From the NCBI RefSeq assembly GCF_002646595.1, contig NZ_PDUD01000036.1, positions 78,858 to 142,857 of the forward strand: 64,000 nucleotides of DNA, given 5' to 3'. The position numbers and the translations under genes are program-made. The notes beneath the pieces were generated by a model. That model was not told where the DNA came from and ran no database searches. It saw only the letters and a program-made list of their open reading frames with translations. How positions within the stretch are numbered: position 1 is the stretch's first letter; each line of letters begins with the position of its first letter. Below, one piece after another: positions 9,292 to 17,852 of the stretch. This DNA is from Flavilitoribacter nigricans DSM 23189 = NBRC 102662. Lineage in GTDB: Bacteria; Bacteroidota; Bacteroidia; Chitinophagales; Saprospiraceae.

Positions 9292-9438
9292 TTATTGCGG
9301 TACAATACCGCCGCAACCGTTGTTGAATTTCTTTTTGTTTTTGTCGTTCTTACCTCCGACGATCTTCTTCATATCATTCTTACGGAGGGTTTTCAGATCT
9401 TTTTTCAGATCTTCCAGACTCTTTTTAGACTTTCCCAT
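9292..9438 (-). CDS. Small double-glycine leader peptide
   Basis: A 48-residue product with the charged leader MGKSKKSLEDLKKDLKTLRK followed by NDMKKIVGG, which matches the double-glycine type processing site (pattern L..L..xxMKKIxGG) used by bacteriocin, RiPP-precursor and pheromone exporters. Cleavage after GG would release a basic 19-residue peptide, KNDKNKKKFNNGCGGIVPQ, with one cysteine. The ATG at 9438 is preferred because upstream codons are not peptide-like and a -7 box lies at 9493-9500. The gene sits between a LytTR regulator and its probable kinase. No C39-peptidase exporter or modification enzyme is in the window. A signal-peptide or bacteriocin role is inferred from context only. 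Confidence 0.65.
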   Translation of the reverse strand: MGKSKKSLEDLKKDLKTLRKNDMKKIVGGKNDKNKKKFNNGCGGIVPQ

Positions 9439-9492
9439 AGTATCGTTTTTATGATCCCGGGAAGAAATTGTTTCAATAGTGTGGTGAAAATA

Positions 9493-9500
9493 CAAAATTA
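9493..9500 (-). promoter_or_regulatory. -7 box for the peptide gene
   Basis: On the minus strand TAATTTTG matches TAnnTTTG about 55 bp before the peptide start. The -33 position reads CTTT, not TTTG. The rest of 9501-9786 shows no gene or other recognisable element. Confidence 0.4.
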
Positions 9501-9786
9501 ATCGCGGGACTTGATCAATAAAGTTTGATTTAACCAAATTTTTTTCTTTTGTGCCCCCCCAGGCCAAAAAATCTGGCAGTAGTGTGTAAACGTGTTCCTG
9601 TAGCTATAATTGCACCCCAAGATAGGAAATAATTTTAATTCCGTACTAGCCATTCAAAAACATTTTGCGGCGGGGAGCACGAAATTCGGCACAATTTTCC
9701 ACAAAAACCAATGATATTATTAATACTCCTAATGCCGTGGGGTGCATGGGCCGCAAAAGGGTGGCCGTCAGGGGCCGGGAGCTGGT

Positions 9787-10548
9787 TTACAGCCCTTCCT
9801 GCAAACGGCGCATTTGTTCCATAAAGGCCGGTCGACGCCGCCGGGAAACTTCGATCTTGATATCGTCGTCCATAACGAGGTATCCGCCGTCACCCTTCAC
9901 AAACTTTCGCATGTAGTTGAGGTTGATAACGTGACGTTTGTGCACGCGGTAGAAGTTGAACGGCAACAACATATCCTCGTAGGCCTTAATGGTTTTGGAG
10001 GCAGTGATCCGCTCGCCACTGTTGAGGTAGATGTGGGTGTAGTTATCTTCCGCTTCGAAGCGAACGATATCTTTGATATTGACAAAATAAATGCCGTCCA
10101 GAGCGGAGATGCTCATCTTGGTAAAGGCATTCGGATTGTTGTAGTAGTTGTTGAAAATATCCAGCCGGCCATCGGTCTGGTTGGACTGCCGGGGTTTGAT
10201 GCGCGAAACGGCTTCCCGCAGCATATCCGGGTCGATGGGTTTTACAATATAACCAATTGAGCTATATTCGCAGGCCTTGATGGCGTATTCCTGGTAGGCC
10301 GTGACAAAAATGATGTCAAAATCGATCGGCCGGATCTGGTTCAGAAGCTGAAAGATCAGACCATCCGGTAAACTAATGTCCAAAAAAGCTACATCTGGTT
10401 TGATATTCGGATCGGAAAAAAGGCTGACGCCCTGCGCTACGGAACCGGCCTCACCGATGATATCTACGTCATCACAATGTTCATTCAGGAGATTTTTGAG
10501 GTTATTGAGCCCGTTAATTTCATCTTCAATTATTACTGCTGTAATCAC
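9787..10548 (-). CDS. LytTR-family response regulator
   Basis: A 253-residue two-domain regulator. The receiver domain (1-125) has the acidic pocket IIEDE, phospho-acceptor Asp57 in FLDISLPDG, and the T and K switch residues in VTAYQ and VKPID. Residues ~145-250 form a LytTR DNA-binding domain (DIVRFEAEDNYTHIYL; FYRVHKRHVINLNYM). Such regulators pair with LytS-type kinases, and the TPR-kinase at 7305-9221 is the obvious partner. A 348-bp gap separates it from the peptide gene downstream, which seems to have its own promoter. LytTR targets would be imperfect direct repeats; none was located with confidence. Confidence 0.93.
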   Translation of the reverse strand: MITAVIIEDEINGLNNLKNLLNEHCDDVDIIGEAGSVAQGVSLFSDPNIKPDVAFLDISLPDGLIFQLLNQIRPIDFDIIFVTAYQEYAIKACEYSSIGYIVKPIDPDMLREAVSRIKPRQSNQTDGRLDIFNNYYNNPNAFTKMSISALDGIYFVNIKDIVRFEAEDNYTHIYLNSGERITASKTIKAYEDMLLPFNFYRVHKRHVINLNYMRKFVKGDGGYLVMDDDIKIEVSRRRRPAFMEQMRRLQEGL

Positions 10549-10577
10549 AATATCTATTATTTTAAGGGATGAATGTA

Positions 10578-10585
10578 CAAAAATA
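10578..10585 (-). promoter_or_regulatory. -7 box for the LytTR regulator gene
   Basis: TATTTTTG on the minus strand, 30 bp before the regulator start, fits the Bacteroidota -7 consensus. No good -33 match was seen at 19-21 bp. Confidence 0.35.
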
Positions 10586-10643
10586 GGCTAAAGCCATCTT
10601 AATATAAAAGAAAATCATCAAATAGGATAAAGAAAACTCACTC

Positions 10644-11492
10644 ATGCCGAAAAATCCTCAGGGAAATAAGTTCAAAAGATCCCCGACCCGAGAAAAGATC
10701 CATGAAATAATTTTTGAAGCGGATACTCCTTACGGAAAGTTATTCGATGTGGTATTGCTCATCCTGATCGCGGCCAGTGTACTGATCGTTATGCTGGAGA
10801 GTGTTGATTACATCAACATCAAATACCGGGAAATATTCTTTGCGTTGGAATGGGTATTCACCGTCATTTTTACACTGGAATATCTGTTGCGGCTATACAG
10901 TGTTTACCGACCGATGCGGTACGCCACCAGTTTTTTCGGAATTGTCGACCTGCTGGCGATCCTGCCGGCCTATATCAGTCTGTTTATTACGGCCAGCGCC
11001 CAGTCGCTACTGGTGATCCGGGCCTTCCGGCTGATCCGGGTGTTCCGGATCTTCAAACTCGGGCACTTCCTGAACGAGGGCAACACACTGCTGCGGGCGC
11101 TGCGGGCGAGCCAGGTCAAGATCAGCGTTTTTCTCATGTTCGTTACCTTGCTGGTAATCATTATCGGATCGGTCATGTATCTGGTAGAAGGAGGGGAGGG
11201 CTCGGCTTTTTCCAGTATTCCCCGCAGTATTTACTGGGCCATCGTGACGCTGACAACGGTCGGTTACGGAGATATTACGCCGGCAACGGAACTCGGACAG
11301 TTCCTTTCCGCCGTGGTGATGATCCTGGGTTACGCCATTATTGCGGTGCCCACGGGTATTGTTTCCGCCGAGATGGTGCGGGACTCTCGCATGGAAGTGA
11401 GTACGCAGGCCTGCCGGTTTTGCGGCGCGGAAGGGCACGCTTCCGATGCGGATTATTGCCGAAAGTGCGGGGAATTATTGAATGAACCCTGA
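10644..11492 (+). CDS. Voltage-gated potassium channel with zinc-ribbon tail
   Basis: A 282-residue six-helix Kv-like channel. The S4 helix carries regularly spaced arginines (VIRAFRLIRVFRIFKLG, ~residues 126-142), and the pore loop has the potassium selectivity filter TTVGYGD (~212-218) followed by a final pore-lining helix. After the last helix the cytoplasmic tail is short and ends in a CxxC...CxxC zinc ribbon (CRFCGAEGH...CRKCGELL, 258-278), unlike the RCK domains usual for prokaryotic channels. It is divergent from the LytTR regulator and converges with lepB across a perfect palindrome. Potassium selectivity is inferred from the filter. Confidence 0.9.
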   Translation: MPKNPQGNKFKRSPTREKIHEIIFEADTPYGKLFDVVLLILIAASVLIVMLESVDYINIKYREIFFALEWVFTVIFTLEYLLRLYSVYRPMRYATSFFGIVDLLAILPAYISLFITASAQSLLVIRAFRLIRVFRIFKLGHFLNEGNTLLRALRASQVKISVFLMFVTLLVIIIGSVMYLVEGGEGSAFSSIPRSIYWAIVTLTTVGYGDITPATELGQFLSAVVMILGYAIIAVPTGIVSAEMVRDSRMEVSTQACRFCGAEGHASDADYCRKCGELLNEP

Positions 11493-11507
11493 GGTGATTA
11501 TTCTGAT

Positions 11508-11548
11508 GATCTAATGATCAGATAATTCGATGATCTGATCATTAGATC
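11508..11548. terminator. Perfect 16-bp palindrome between channel and lepB genes
   Basis: Arms GATCTAATGATCAGAT (11508-11523) and ATCTGATCATTAGATC (11533-11548) flank a 9-nt loop in the gap between convergent genes. It could be a bidirectional terminator, but it lacks a GC-rich stem. A related GATGATC-rich sequence lies at 19404-19438, suggesting a dispersed repeat. Confidence 0.6.
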
Positions 11549-11558
11549 GCTCAATTAC

Positions 11559-13346
11559 TTACTTCTTGTCGGCGCTCGTAAAGATCCGGTCCCAGTTGAC
11601 ACCGTTACCAATATTACCCTCCCGGGTAGAGAACCAGATAAAGAGCGGTTTACCTACGATATGGTCTTCCGGCACGTAGCCCCAGACGCGGGCATCCTCC
11701 GAATTGTGGCGGTTATCGCCCATCATCCAGTAGTAATCCTGTTGGAAGGTATATTCCGTGGTTTCCTGTCCGTTGATCACGATCTTACCGTTGGTCTCCT
11801 GCAGATCATTGTCCTCATAAACATTGATCGCCCGGCGGTACATCGCCATATTTTTGGGTGTCAGCTGAACGGTCTGCCCTTTTTTCGGTACATGGACCGG
11901 ACCGTAATCATCTACCGTCCAGTTCGGGAACAGGCGTACATTGTGCGGGAATAAGCGCTCGGAATCGGCGGTATAGGCACCGATGTTGACCAGGGAATCC
12001 TGCTCGATAACGGTGGCCTGATCGTCAGTCAGTTGCATGATCATACTGCGCTGATCCACGTAGAGCAGATTGGCGTTGTCGATACCCAGACCGGTCAATT
12101 GCTGGGGATCATAATTTTCCGGCATGGTCAGCATATAGCGTTTCGTCGGAGCGGCAATGATCCCCGGATCGAGCGCCCGGAGTTTCTGCGCCTGCTCTTC
12201 GTTCAGGATCACGAGCATGGAGCCGGTTTGCGGATCCACTTTGGGATTGGCACCGCCGTGGGGTCGCAGGTCCTCGTAGGAAATACCCCATTCCGCAAAA
12301 TCCTTGGTATTGATCGCACCGTTAGGGGATTTCACGTGGTAGATAAACTGGATATTGGTCGGATTTTCCGCCGGTTGCCCGTTGATGTACAACTGGCGAT
12401 TGCGCACCTCAATGGTATCTCCCGGCAGGCCTACACATCGCTTGATGTAGTGGTCCATTTTATCCATGGGCCGGGTAACGAGTTTCGCCTGTCCCGTGCT
12501 GATGGCGCGCTGGGCCGCCTGGCTGATACTGCCCCGGCGGTAGTCATAGACACTCCAGGTCCTTTCCGGGAATACATAGACACTGTCTCCCTCCGGGTAG
12601 TTGAATACCACGGGATCGTTGTGATCAATACTTTCCAGCGCCGGCAGGCGGCGGTATTTGAGCTTGGGCTTTTCCAGGTAGGATTCCACCCCGAGTACGG
12701 GAATGCGGTTGTGCAGCAGCGGCACCATGGCGATCGTCTGCGGCATCCGGATACCGTAGTGCGCCTTACTGACGAACAGGAAGTCACCCACCAGCAGCGA
12801 ACCTTCCATCGAGGAAGTCGGGATCACGTAGGCTTCGATCAGGAACATCCGGATAAAGGCGGCCGCAAAAACGGCGAATACCACCGCTTCCACCCACTCG
12901 CGGGTCGGCGATTTCTTATAGGGGTTTTCTCTTTGTAATTTCTGGAGCTGACGGCGATTGTTGGCCTCTTTGGCCGCTTCGATCTGGGCGGCGTAGTCTT
13001 TTTCGAGATCGAGGGTTTTTCCGATGTATTTTTCATCCTTGGCAAACCCCAGGTAGAAGAAAGTAATGGGCGCAAAGACGACAGCCGCCGCACTTTGCCA
13101 GAATTTGTACCAGCCGAAAGAACGCACCATATCCACAGCCATGCCGGCGTAGATAAAAATGTTGACGATGGGGATCAACAACAATGCTGCCCACCAGTCC
13201 GGTCTACCGATCAGACGGCACCAGATCACGAAGTTTAAACCCGGTACCAGAGCTTTCCAACCCGCTACGCCGGCTTTCTCAAAAACTTTGTACAAACTGA
13301 CGCTTAGCAGCAGGTAGAAGACCAATACAAATCCCAAAAAGCCCAT
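11559..13346 (-). CDS. lepB: Signal peptidase I with N-terminal DUF5684 region
   Basis: Cleaves signal peptides of exported proteins at the inner membrane. At 595 residues it is far longer than the ~320 of typical LepB. Residues ~1-105 are three or four hydrophobic helices of the DUF5684 type (VPGLNFVIWCRLIGRPDWWA). A basic segment follows, then a membrane anchor and the catalytic serine in PTSSMEGSLLVGDFLFVSK (~175). The general-base lysine is in HYIKRCVGLPGD (~300), and the GDNRHNSEDARVWG box is near residue 548. A ~200-residue insertion between the Lys and GDN boxes is common in Bacteroidota. A leader of about 130 nt with a TATCTTTG box precedes it. Confidence 0.95.
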   Translation of the reverse strand: MGFLGFVLVFYLLLSVSLYKVFEKAGVAGWKALVPGLNFVIWCRLIGRPDWWAALLLIPIVNIFIYAGMAVDMVRSFGWYKFWQSAAAVVFAPITFFYLGFAKDEKYIGKTLDLEKDYAAQIEAAKEANNRRQLQKLQRENPYKKSPTREWVEAVVFAVFAAAFIRMFLIEAYVIPTSSMEGSLLVGDFLFVSKAHYGIRMPQTIAMVPLLHNRIPVLGVESYLEKPKLKYRRLPALESIDHNDPVVFNYPEGDSVYVFPERTWSVYDYRRGSISQAAQRAISTGQAKLVTRPMDKMDHYIKRCVGLPGDTIEVRNRQLYINGQPAENPTNIQFIYHVKSPNGAINTKDFAEWGISYEDLRPHGGANPKVDPQTGSMLVILNEEQAQKLRALDPGIIAAPTKRYMLTMPENYDPQQLTGLGIDNANLLYVDQRSMIMQLTDDQATVIEQDSLVNIGAYTADSERLFPHNVRLFPNWTVDDYGPVHVPKKGQTVQLTPKNMAMYRRAINVYEDNDLQETNGKIVINGQETTEYTFQQDYYWMMGDNRHNSEDARVWGYVPEDHIVGKPLFIWFSTREGNIGNGVNWDRIFTSADKK

Positions 13347-13478
13347 GAAATTATAAATTTAAAAGTCGTAATTCACATTTAGTCAGCGGTTGCCGGATGG
13401 CCACCGGAACGACAACAATGAAAGGAGACTAATTAAGTATGCCTTGCTTTTCCTTTTCATTCCTGCGTATCTTCGGCG

Positions 13479-13486
13479 CAAAGATA
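13479..13486 (-). promoter_or_regulatory. lepB: -7 box for lepB
   Basis: TATCTTTG on the minus strand, about 132 bp upstream of the lepB start, exactly fits TAnnTTTG. No TTTG was found at the -33 spacing. Confidence 0.4.
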
Positions 13487-13555
13487 AACGAATTTGGCAG
13501 GATGCCTACCTCCCGGCTCCGTTAAGAATAATCTAAAATCGATGAATGGTAATAT

Positions 13556-13921
13556 TTACTCGATGACATAGCCTTCCAGCCATAGTTTTTCGGCCTTTCG
13601 CTGGCCGTGAAAATAGACTTTCATGCTCTTGCGGAAGTAACCTTTGAGGTGGGCGTCGTAGCTGGCGTTGATCAGGCCGGTAGAATCGGGTTCAATGACG
13701 GTCTCCTCCCAGTCTACCGCCGTACAGCCGCAACTCGGGCGGATGTTGTCGATCACTATAGGCGCGTCACTGACATTTTTAAAGCGAAAGGTGTGGTGTA
13801 CCGGTTCTTTGAAGACGATGTCCCCGAAATCGTGCTCGGTAGGGGAGAGCCAGTCAACGACCCGGTCTTCCGACCCGGATAGGAAAAGAAAGGGAATAAA
13901 CAGATAAAAAATGATTTTCAT
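13556..13921 (-). CDS. DUF1573 domain protein
   Basis: A 121-residue exported protein. The start at 13921 gives a clear signal peptide (MKIIFYLFIPFLFLSGS); an upstream ATG at 14017 would bury it. The body is one DUF1573/ASPM-like immunoglobulin domain, with HDFGDIVFKEPVHHTFRFKN, the family signature SCGCTAVDW and the closing strand FRKSMKVYFHGQ. Such proteins are common in Bacteroidota envelopes; the function is unknown. No operon partner is evident: the lepB gene ahead of it ends more than 200 bp away on its 5' side. Confidence 0.8.
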   Translation of the reverse strand: MKIIFYLFIPFLFLSGSEDRVVDWLSPTEHDFGDIVFKEPVHHTFRFKNVSDAPIVIDNIRPSCGCTAVDWEETVIEPDSTGLINASYDAHLKGYFRKSMKVYFHGQRKAEKLWLEGYVIE

Positions 13922-14098
13922 TCCTAATGGTTTGGTCCAGGGTATGGATAACGTATTTTCGGCGGAGATTATTAGCCTATGATGACGGTTCGCTCGCTTG
14001 GTGGCTGTTTCCTTCACGAAAAGCCGTCACCACGATCATGCGTTTTCCCACCGCTGACCATGCCAGATTGCCGTCCCTCCAAAATTATCCTAACGCCC

Positions 14099-15079
14099 TC
14101 AAATATACAAGACCTCATTTACCCCCAAAACCCGGAGTCGTTCGTCCTGTCCCTGAAATTCTTCCCGGATCAGCCGATGCGGTTCACTAATGGGCTCGTC
14201 GGATAGATCGTAGGTGCCGTAGTGCATGGGGATCATCCGGTCGGCATTCAGTTCGCGAAAAGCCCGGAAGGCCTCCGCCGGATTGGTATGGATCTCCTGC
14301 ATCATATAGTCCGGACGGTAGGCACCGATACCCAACAGGGCGTAATCAATACCCGAAAAAAGCTGGCCGATATCCGCAAAGTGGCCGGCATAGCCGCTGT
14401 CGGAACCAAAGTAGACGGTATTCTCCCGGCCCCGGATCAAAAAGCTGCCCCAGAGCACGCGATTGAAATCCGCAAGTCCCCGCCGGCTCCAGTGCCGGGA
14501 CGGCAGAAAAATAAGTTCCGGCCCGTCCTCCGTCGTTCGGAACTGCTGGAACCAGGCGGCTTCCTCCACGGGCGTATCGCCGATCCAGGGCCGGATCACT
14601 TTACCGAGTCGGAGCGGGGCCAGTATTTTTTGGGGTTGATTATGGGCGAGGATGGTGGTAAGGCTGTCCCGGTCGCAATGATCGCGATGGTCGTGCGACA
14701 GCAGGATATAGTCAATACCGCGAAGTTGTTCCAGGGGAAAGGGCAAATTGACCAGGCGCGGTACAAAAGGCAGATCGGAAAATACGGGGTCGGTGATCAT
14801 CCGCACGCCATCAATCTGGATCAGAAAACTGGCGTGCCCGAGCCAGCTGATGAAATCATGATCCTTATCCAGGTACTCGGTGGATTCGAAAACGGGTGGC
14901 CGCCAGTTATCCGCTTTTTTCTCCGCCTTCAGCGGGTTGGCGGAAAATTGCCACTTGAGGAGTTTGCGGAAGGAAGGGTAGAAGGGACGATCCGGATAGC
15001 GGAACATTTTCCCGTCGTGGGGGTTGCCGGGCCAGTCCGGTTTAATCAGCGGCAGCTCCGGGTTGAGTAAAAATTCCAT
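14099..15079 (-). CDS. MBL-fold hydrolase, NAPE-PLD/UlaG-like
   Basis: A 326-residue metallo-beta-lactamase-fold hydrolase without a signal peptide. The HxHxDH motif is present as LLSHDHRDHCDRDSL (~145-160), followed by a distal His in LPSRHWSRRG and a metal-bridging Asp in YFGSDSGYAGHF. The terminal IPMHYGTYDLSDEP closes the site. Overall layout matches the NAPE-phospholipase D-like branch, often annotated as a membrane-lipid or lactonase-like hydrolase. The substrate is not predictable here. The start at 15079 (MEFLLNPELPL) is preferred over 15109. Confidence 0.88.
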   Translation of the reverse strand: MEFLLNPELPLIKPDWPGNPHDGKMFRYPDRPFYPSFRKLLKWQFSANPLKAEKKADNWRPPVFESTEYLDKDHDFISWLGHASFLIQIDGVRMITDPVFSDLPFVPRLVNLPFPLEQLRGIDYILLSHDHRDHCDRDSLTTILAHNQPQKILAPLRLGKVIRPWIGDTPVEEAAWFQQFRTTEDGPELIFLPSRHWSRRGLADFNRVLWGSFLIRGRENTVYFGSDSGYAGHFADIGQLFSGIDYALLGIGAYRPDYMMQEIHTNPAEAFRAFRELNADRMIPMHYGTYDLSDEPISEPHRLIREEFQGQDERLRVLGVNEVLYI

Positions 15080-15122
15080 ATGGGTTGTTCTTGTAATAGA
15101 TGAGAACAAGCTGGCCTAAAAT

Positions 15123-15158
15123 AAGTTGGCCCGATTCCGTTAAGAACCGGGCCAGCTT
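15123..15158 (-). terminator. Hairpin after the fatty acid hydroxylase gene
   Basis: AAGTTGGCCCG and CGGGCCAGCTT form an 11-bp stem with one G-U pair and a 14-nt loop. On the minus strand it is followed by TTATTTTA. A second copy of the arm (AAGCTGGCC, 15108-15116) could compete for pairing. Confidence 0.6.
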
Positions 15159-15190
15159 ATGCAGGTTTTCCAAATGGGCTTTTACTCCGA

Positions 15191-15877
15191 TCAGGAAACC
15201 TTCTGACGTACTTCCACGCCTTTCATACTTTTCTTCTTGGGAACAGTGCCGAATACGTAGTCCCAAAGCGGAGAAGAAACACCGTAGAGTACTTCATCAT
15301 CATCCGCATAATGGTGGATAGAGTGATTGATCCACAGGGCCTTCAGAAAATTATTGGGCATCTTGAACATATGCACGGAGTAGTGCACCAGCAGATACAT
15401 GGCGTAACCCACCATAAACCCGGCCAGGAAGGCAAATGAATACTGATCCAGGATCAGTTTGAGGGAAACCAGCAGAACGGTACCGATCGCGAAAGCCAGC
15501 AGGGGCGGCATCGCCAGTCGTTGCTTATCCTTCGGGTAAGCGTGGTGATGACCGTGGATGGTATAGGTAAACTCCTGGTATTTTTCGGAAGCATCTTCGG
15601 GTGGATGGTACAGCCAGCGGTGCATGGCGTACTCCACAAAGGTGAAGACAAAGGTCCCGGCAAAGAAAAGGCCGATAATAGCCAGATTACTCAGGTCCGT
15701 TGCGATTTTCGCATAGTACAGCAGGCCGGCTGCGTAAATAAAGAACATACTCACCGGGATGGCAATGTGGGTGCGGGTCAACCGGTTGAGCCATTCGTTT
15801 TCGAAGAGATTGGATGGGCCACTCTCGTTGGATACAAATTTAGTTTGCTTAGCTCTTTTCATATTCATAAGTGGCAA
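15191..15877 (-). CDS. Fatty acid hydroxylase/sterol desaturase family protein
   Basis: A 228-residue integral membrane di-iron oxygenase. Four or five hydrophobic segments are present with the histidine clusters expected of the superfamily: HRWLYHP, HGHHHAYP, HYSVH and NHSIHHY. These eight or more His residues would bind the di-iron centre on the cytoplasmic face. Family members hydroxylate acyl chains, sterols or carotenoids; a lipid or ceramide-like substrate is plausible for this phylum but not shown. Starts at 15877, 15868 or 15862 are all possible. Confidence 0.88.
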   Translation of the reverse strand: MPLMNMKRAKQTKFVSNESGPSNLFENEWLNRLTRTHIAIPVSMFFIYAAGLLYYAKIATDLSNLAIIGLFFAGTFVFTFVEYAMHRWLYHPPEDASEKYQEFTYTIHGHHHAYPKDKQRLAMPPLLAFAIGTVLLVSLKLILDQYSFAFLAGFMVGYAMYLLVHYSVHMFKMPNNFLKALWINHSIHHYADDDEVLYGVSSPLWDYVFGTVPKKKSMKGVEVRQKVS

Positions 15878-15959
15878 TTTTTCAATAGTAAATGGATTGT
15901 TGTTTTCAAAGGTGTTGTGCTAAAGATGAGAATAGGGACAGAAGCCCCTATTCCTATCC

Positions 15960-17054
15960 TTAAATTTTTAGGGTTTGCCGCAGGTAGCGGGAGTATTTGC
16001 GCTTGTACACCTTATAGATCCGCTTGAAATTGCGGTAACGGTAAGAATAGCTGGAATGGTCGTAGACTTCATCCTTGAGGAAGCCCTGTTCCTGCATCCA
16101 TTCGTCGCTGAAGATCTTGCCGAGGTAACGGCTGCCGTGGTCGGCGAAGAGGGCTACCACGACGTCGGTAGGTTTGAGCTGGTCGCGGAGTTTGAATACC
16201 GCTTCCATGGCTGATCCGCTGGAATACCCCACCATCAGACCTTCGTTCTTGGCCAGATCACGAGCTCTCAGGGCACTGTTGCGGTCGGTTACTTTGATGA
16301 ATTCGTCGATCAGGTCGAAACCGACGTTATCCGGAATAATCGTTTTACCCAGCCCTTCCACTTTGTAGGGGTGGATCTCGCTTTTATCCAGGATACCGGT
16401 AGACCAGTATTTTTTCAGTACGGATCCGTAAGCGTCAACACCGATGATCTTGACGTTAGGATTCTTTTCCTTCAGGTATCTGGCCGTTCCGGACAGCGTA
16501 CCGCCGGTACCGCAACAACACACGTAGTGCGTGATCTTACCACCGGTCTGACGCCAGATCTCCGGGCCAGTCGTATAGTAATGAGCCGCCTGGTTGTTCA
16601 GGTTAAAGTTTTGCGCCAGATAGTAGGAGTTCGGGATCTCGCGGGCCAGGCTTTCCGCCTGAGCGTAGTAGGACCGAGGGTCTTCCGGCTCTGCATCCGA
16701 AGGGCAGATCACCACTTCGGCCCCCATCGAGCGCAGCATCGCCAGTTTTTCGGGTGAGGATTTGCTGGTCACGGTGAGTACACAGCGGTATCCTTTAAGA
16801 GCGCAGATCATGGCAAGACTGAATCCGGTATTACCGGAAGTCGCTTCAATGATCGTAGCGCCGGGTTTGATCCGCCCCTCTTTTTCGGCTTGTTCTACCA
16901 TGTAGAGGGCGATCCTGTCCTTGGCTGACTGTCCGGGGTTGAAACTTTCCACCTTACCGAAAACGGTGGCTGGAATTACCCCGGCGGTAATATTGCTAAG
17001 TTTGATGAGCGGCGTATCACCGATTGTTGCCAGAACATTTTCAAAATACTGCAT
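15960..17054 (-). CDS. PLP-dependent cysteine/cystathionine beta-synthase family enzyme
   Basis: A 364-residue fold-type II PLP enzyme of the cysteine synthase/cystathionine beta-synthase group. The PLP-binding lysine is in NPGQSAKDRIAL (~45), the substrate loop is TSGNTGFSLA (~72), and the phosphate-binding loop is CCCGTGGTLSGT (~180). Like bacterial CBS-type enzymes it lacks a CBS regulatory pair. The last ~35 residues are unusually rich in Tyr, Arg and Lys (YSYRYRNFKRIYKVYKRKY), a tail not needed for catalysis. Whether it makes cysteine from O-acetylserine or cystathionine from homocysteine cannot be decided from sequence. Confidence 0.88.
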   Translation of the reverse strand: MQYFENVLATIGDTPLIKLSNITAGVIPATVFGKVESFNPGQSAKDRIALYMVEQAEKEGRIKPGATIIEATSGNTGFSLAMICALKGYRCVLTVTSKSSPEKLAMLRSMGAEVVICPSDAEPEDPRSYYAQAESLAREIPNSYYLAQNFNLNNQAAHYYTTGPEIWRQTGGKITHYVCCCGTGGTLSGTARYLKEKNPNVKIIGVDAYGSVLKKYWSTGILDKSEIHPYKVEGLGKTIIPDNVGFDLIDEFIKVTDRNSALRARDLAKNEGLMVGYSSGSAMEAVFKLRDQLKPTDVVVALFADHGSRYLGKIFSDEWMQEQGFLKDEVYDHSSYSYRYRNFKRIYKVYKRKYSRYLRQTLKI

Positions 17055-17395
17055 AATTTAGATATTTCGTTGCTACTTGCTTGGCCTAAGTTTATAAAAG
17101 CTCCAGGACTCATTGGAGTGCAGCATCAAAACCGGAAAAGAATATGGGCGATCAGTGGGAATTGTATAAAGGACTTTTACCGTTTTTGGGGAAGAAAAAT
17201 TAAATTCAGCATAATCGATGCAAAGTAACAGAAAACTTTATTTTTGCTTGCCAGTTTTGTTAATGAAAGCCCTTTTTCCAGCTGCAATATTACTAACGAA
17301 AAGCCGAAAATAAAAGATTTAGGCTCGTAAAGAAGTTTAACGAAATAGTAAATTGCTGATAATCAAATAATTATTCTTTAAATACCGGACAGTGT
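17055..17395. other. 341-bp gene-free divergent intergenic region
   Basis: Separates the cysteine synthase family gene from the Nudix gene. The only element seen is a TATTTTTG -7-like box on the plus strand at 17239-17246, without a matching -33 box, about 150 bp before the Nudix start. No hairpin or short gene was recognised. Confidence 0.4.
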
Positions 17396-17824
17396 ATGGC
17401 AAAGCACAAGTTGCGAATAAAAGCGAGGTTGATTTTATACGAAAAAGGCAAGATTCTACTGCTCAAACAGACCAAACCCAACGGCGGCAACTACACACTG
17501 GTAGGCGGAAATATCGAAAAAGACGAATACGCAAAATCCTCCCTGATCCGCGAAAGTTTTGAAGAAGCGGGGATCACCCTGAAAAGTAAAGACCTGCAAC
17601 TGGTGCACGTACTGCAGAAGAACACCACCAAAGAACAACGGATCGTCTTTTACTTTAAGGCGTATCGCTGGGAAGGGAAGGTCCGTTCGAAAGAAAGGGA
17701 TAAGTTCAAGGCAGCTGAATGGTTCCCGCTGGATAAACTGCCGAAAAACCTCACCGCAACGGTGCGGCACGTCATGAAGGAATACCGCAAGGGTAATTTA
17801 TATTCCGAGATCAGAGATTACTAA
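17396..17824 (+). CDS. NUDIX hydrolase
   Basis: A 142-residue single-domain hydrolase of nucleoside diphosphate-linked compounds. The Nudix box is complete: GNIEKDE, seven residues, then RESFEEAGI (residues ~40-62), fitting G-x5-E-x7-REUxEExGU. The N-terminal strand (ARLILYEKGKILLLKQTK) and a C-terminal LP-containing helix complete the fold. The substrate could be an oxidised nucleotide, ADP-ribose or a diphosphate metabolite. It converges on the secreted 162-residue protein with a 28-bp gap. Confidence 0.92.
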   Translation: MAKHKLRIKARLILYEKGKILLLKQTKPNGGNYTLVGGNIEKDEYAKSSLIRESFEEAGITLKSKDLQLVHVLQKNTTKEQRIVFYFKAYRWEGKVRSKERDKFKAAEWFPLDKLPKNLTATVRHVMKEYRKGNLYSEIRDY

Positions 17825-17852
17825 CTGATTGAAAAGGCAGGGACGGCCGGTA

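Noticed and set aside
9292..9567. Longer 91-codon version of the small peptide gene.
   Set aside because: The extra 43 N-terminal residues overlap the -7 box and do not resemble a leader; the 48-residue form starts right at a typical double-glycine leader.
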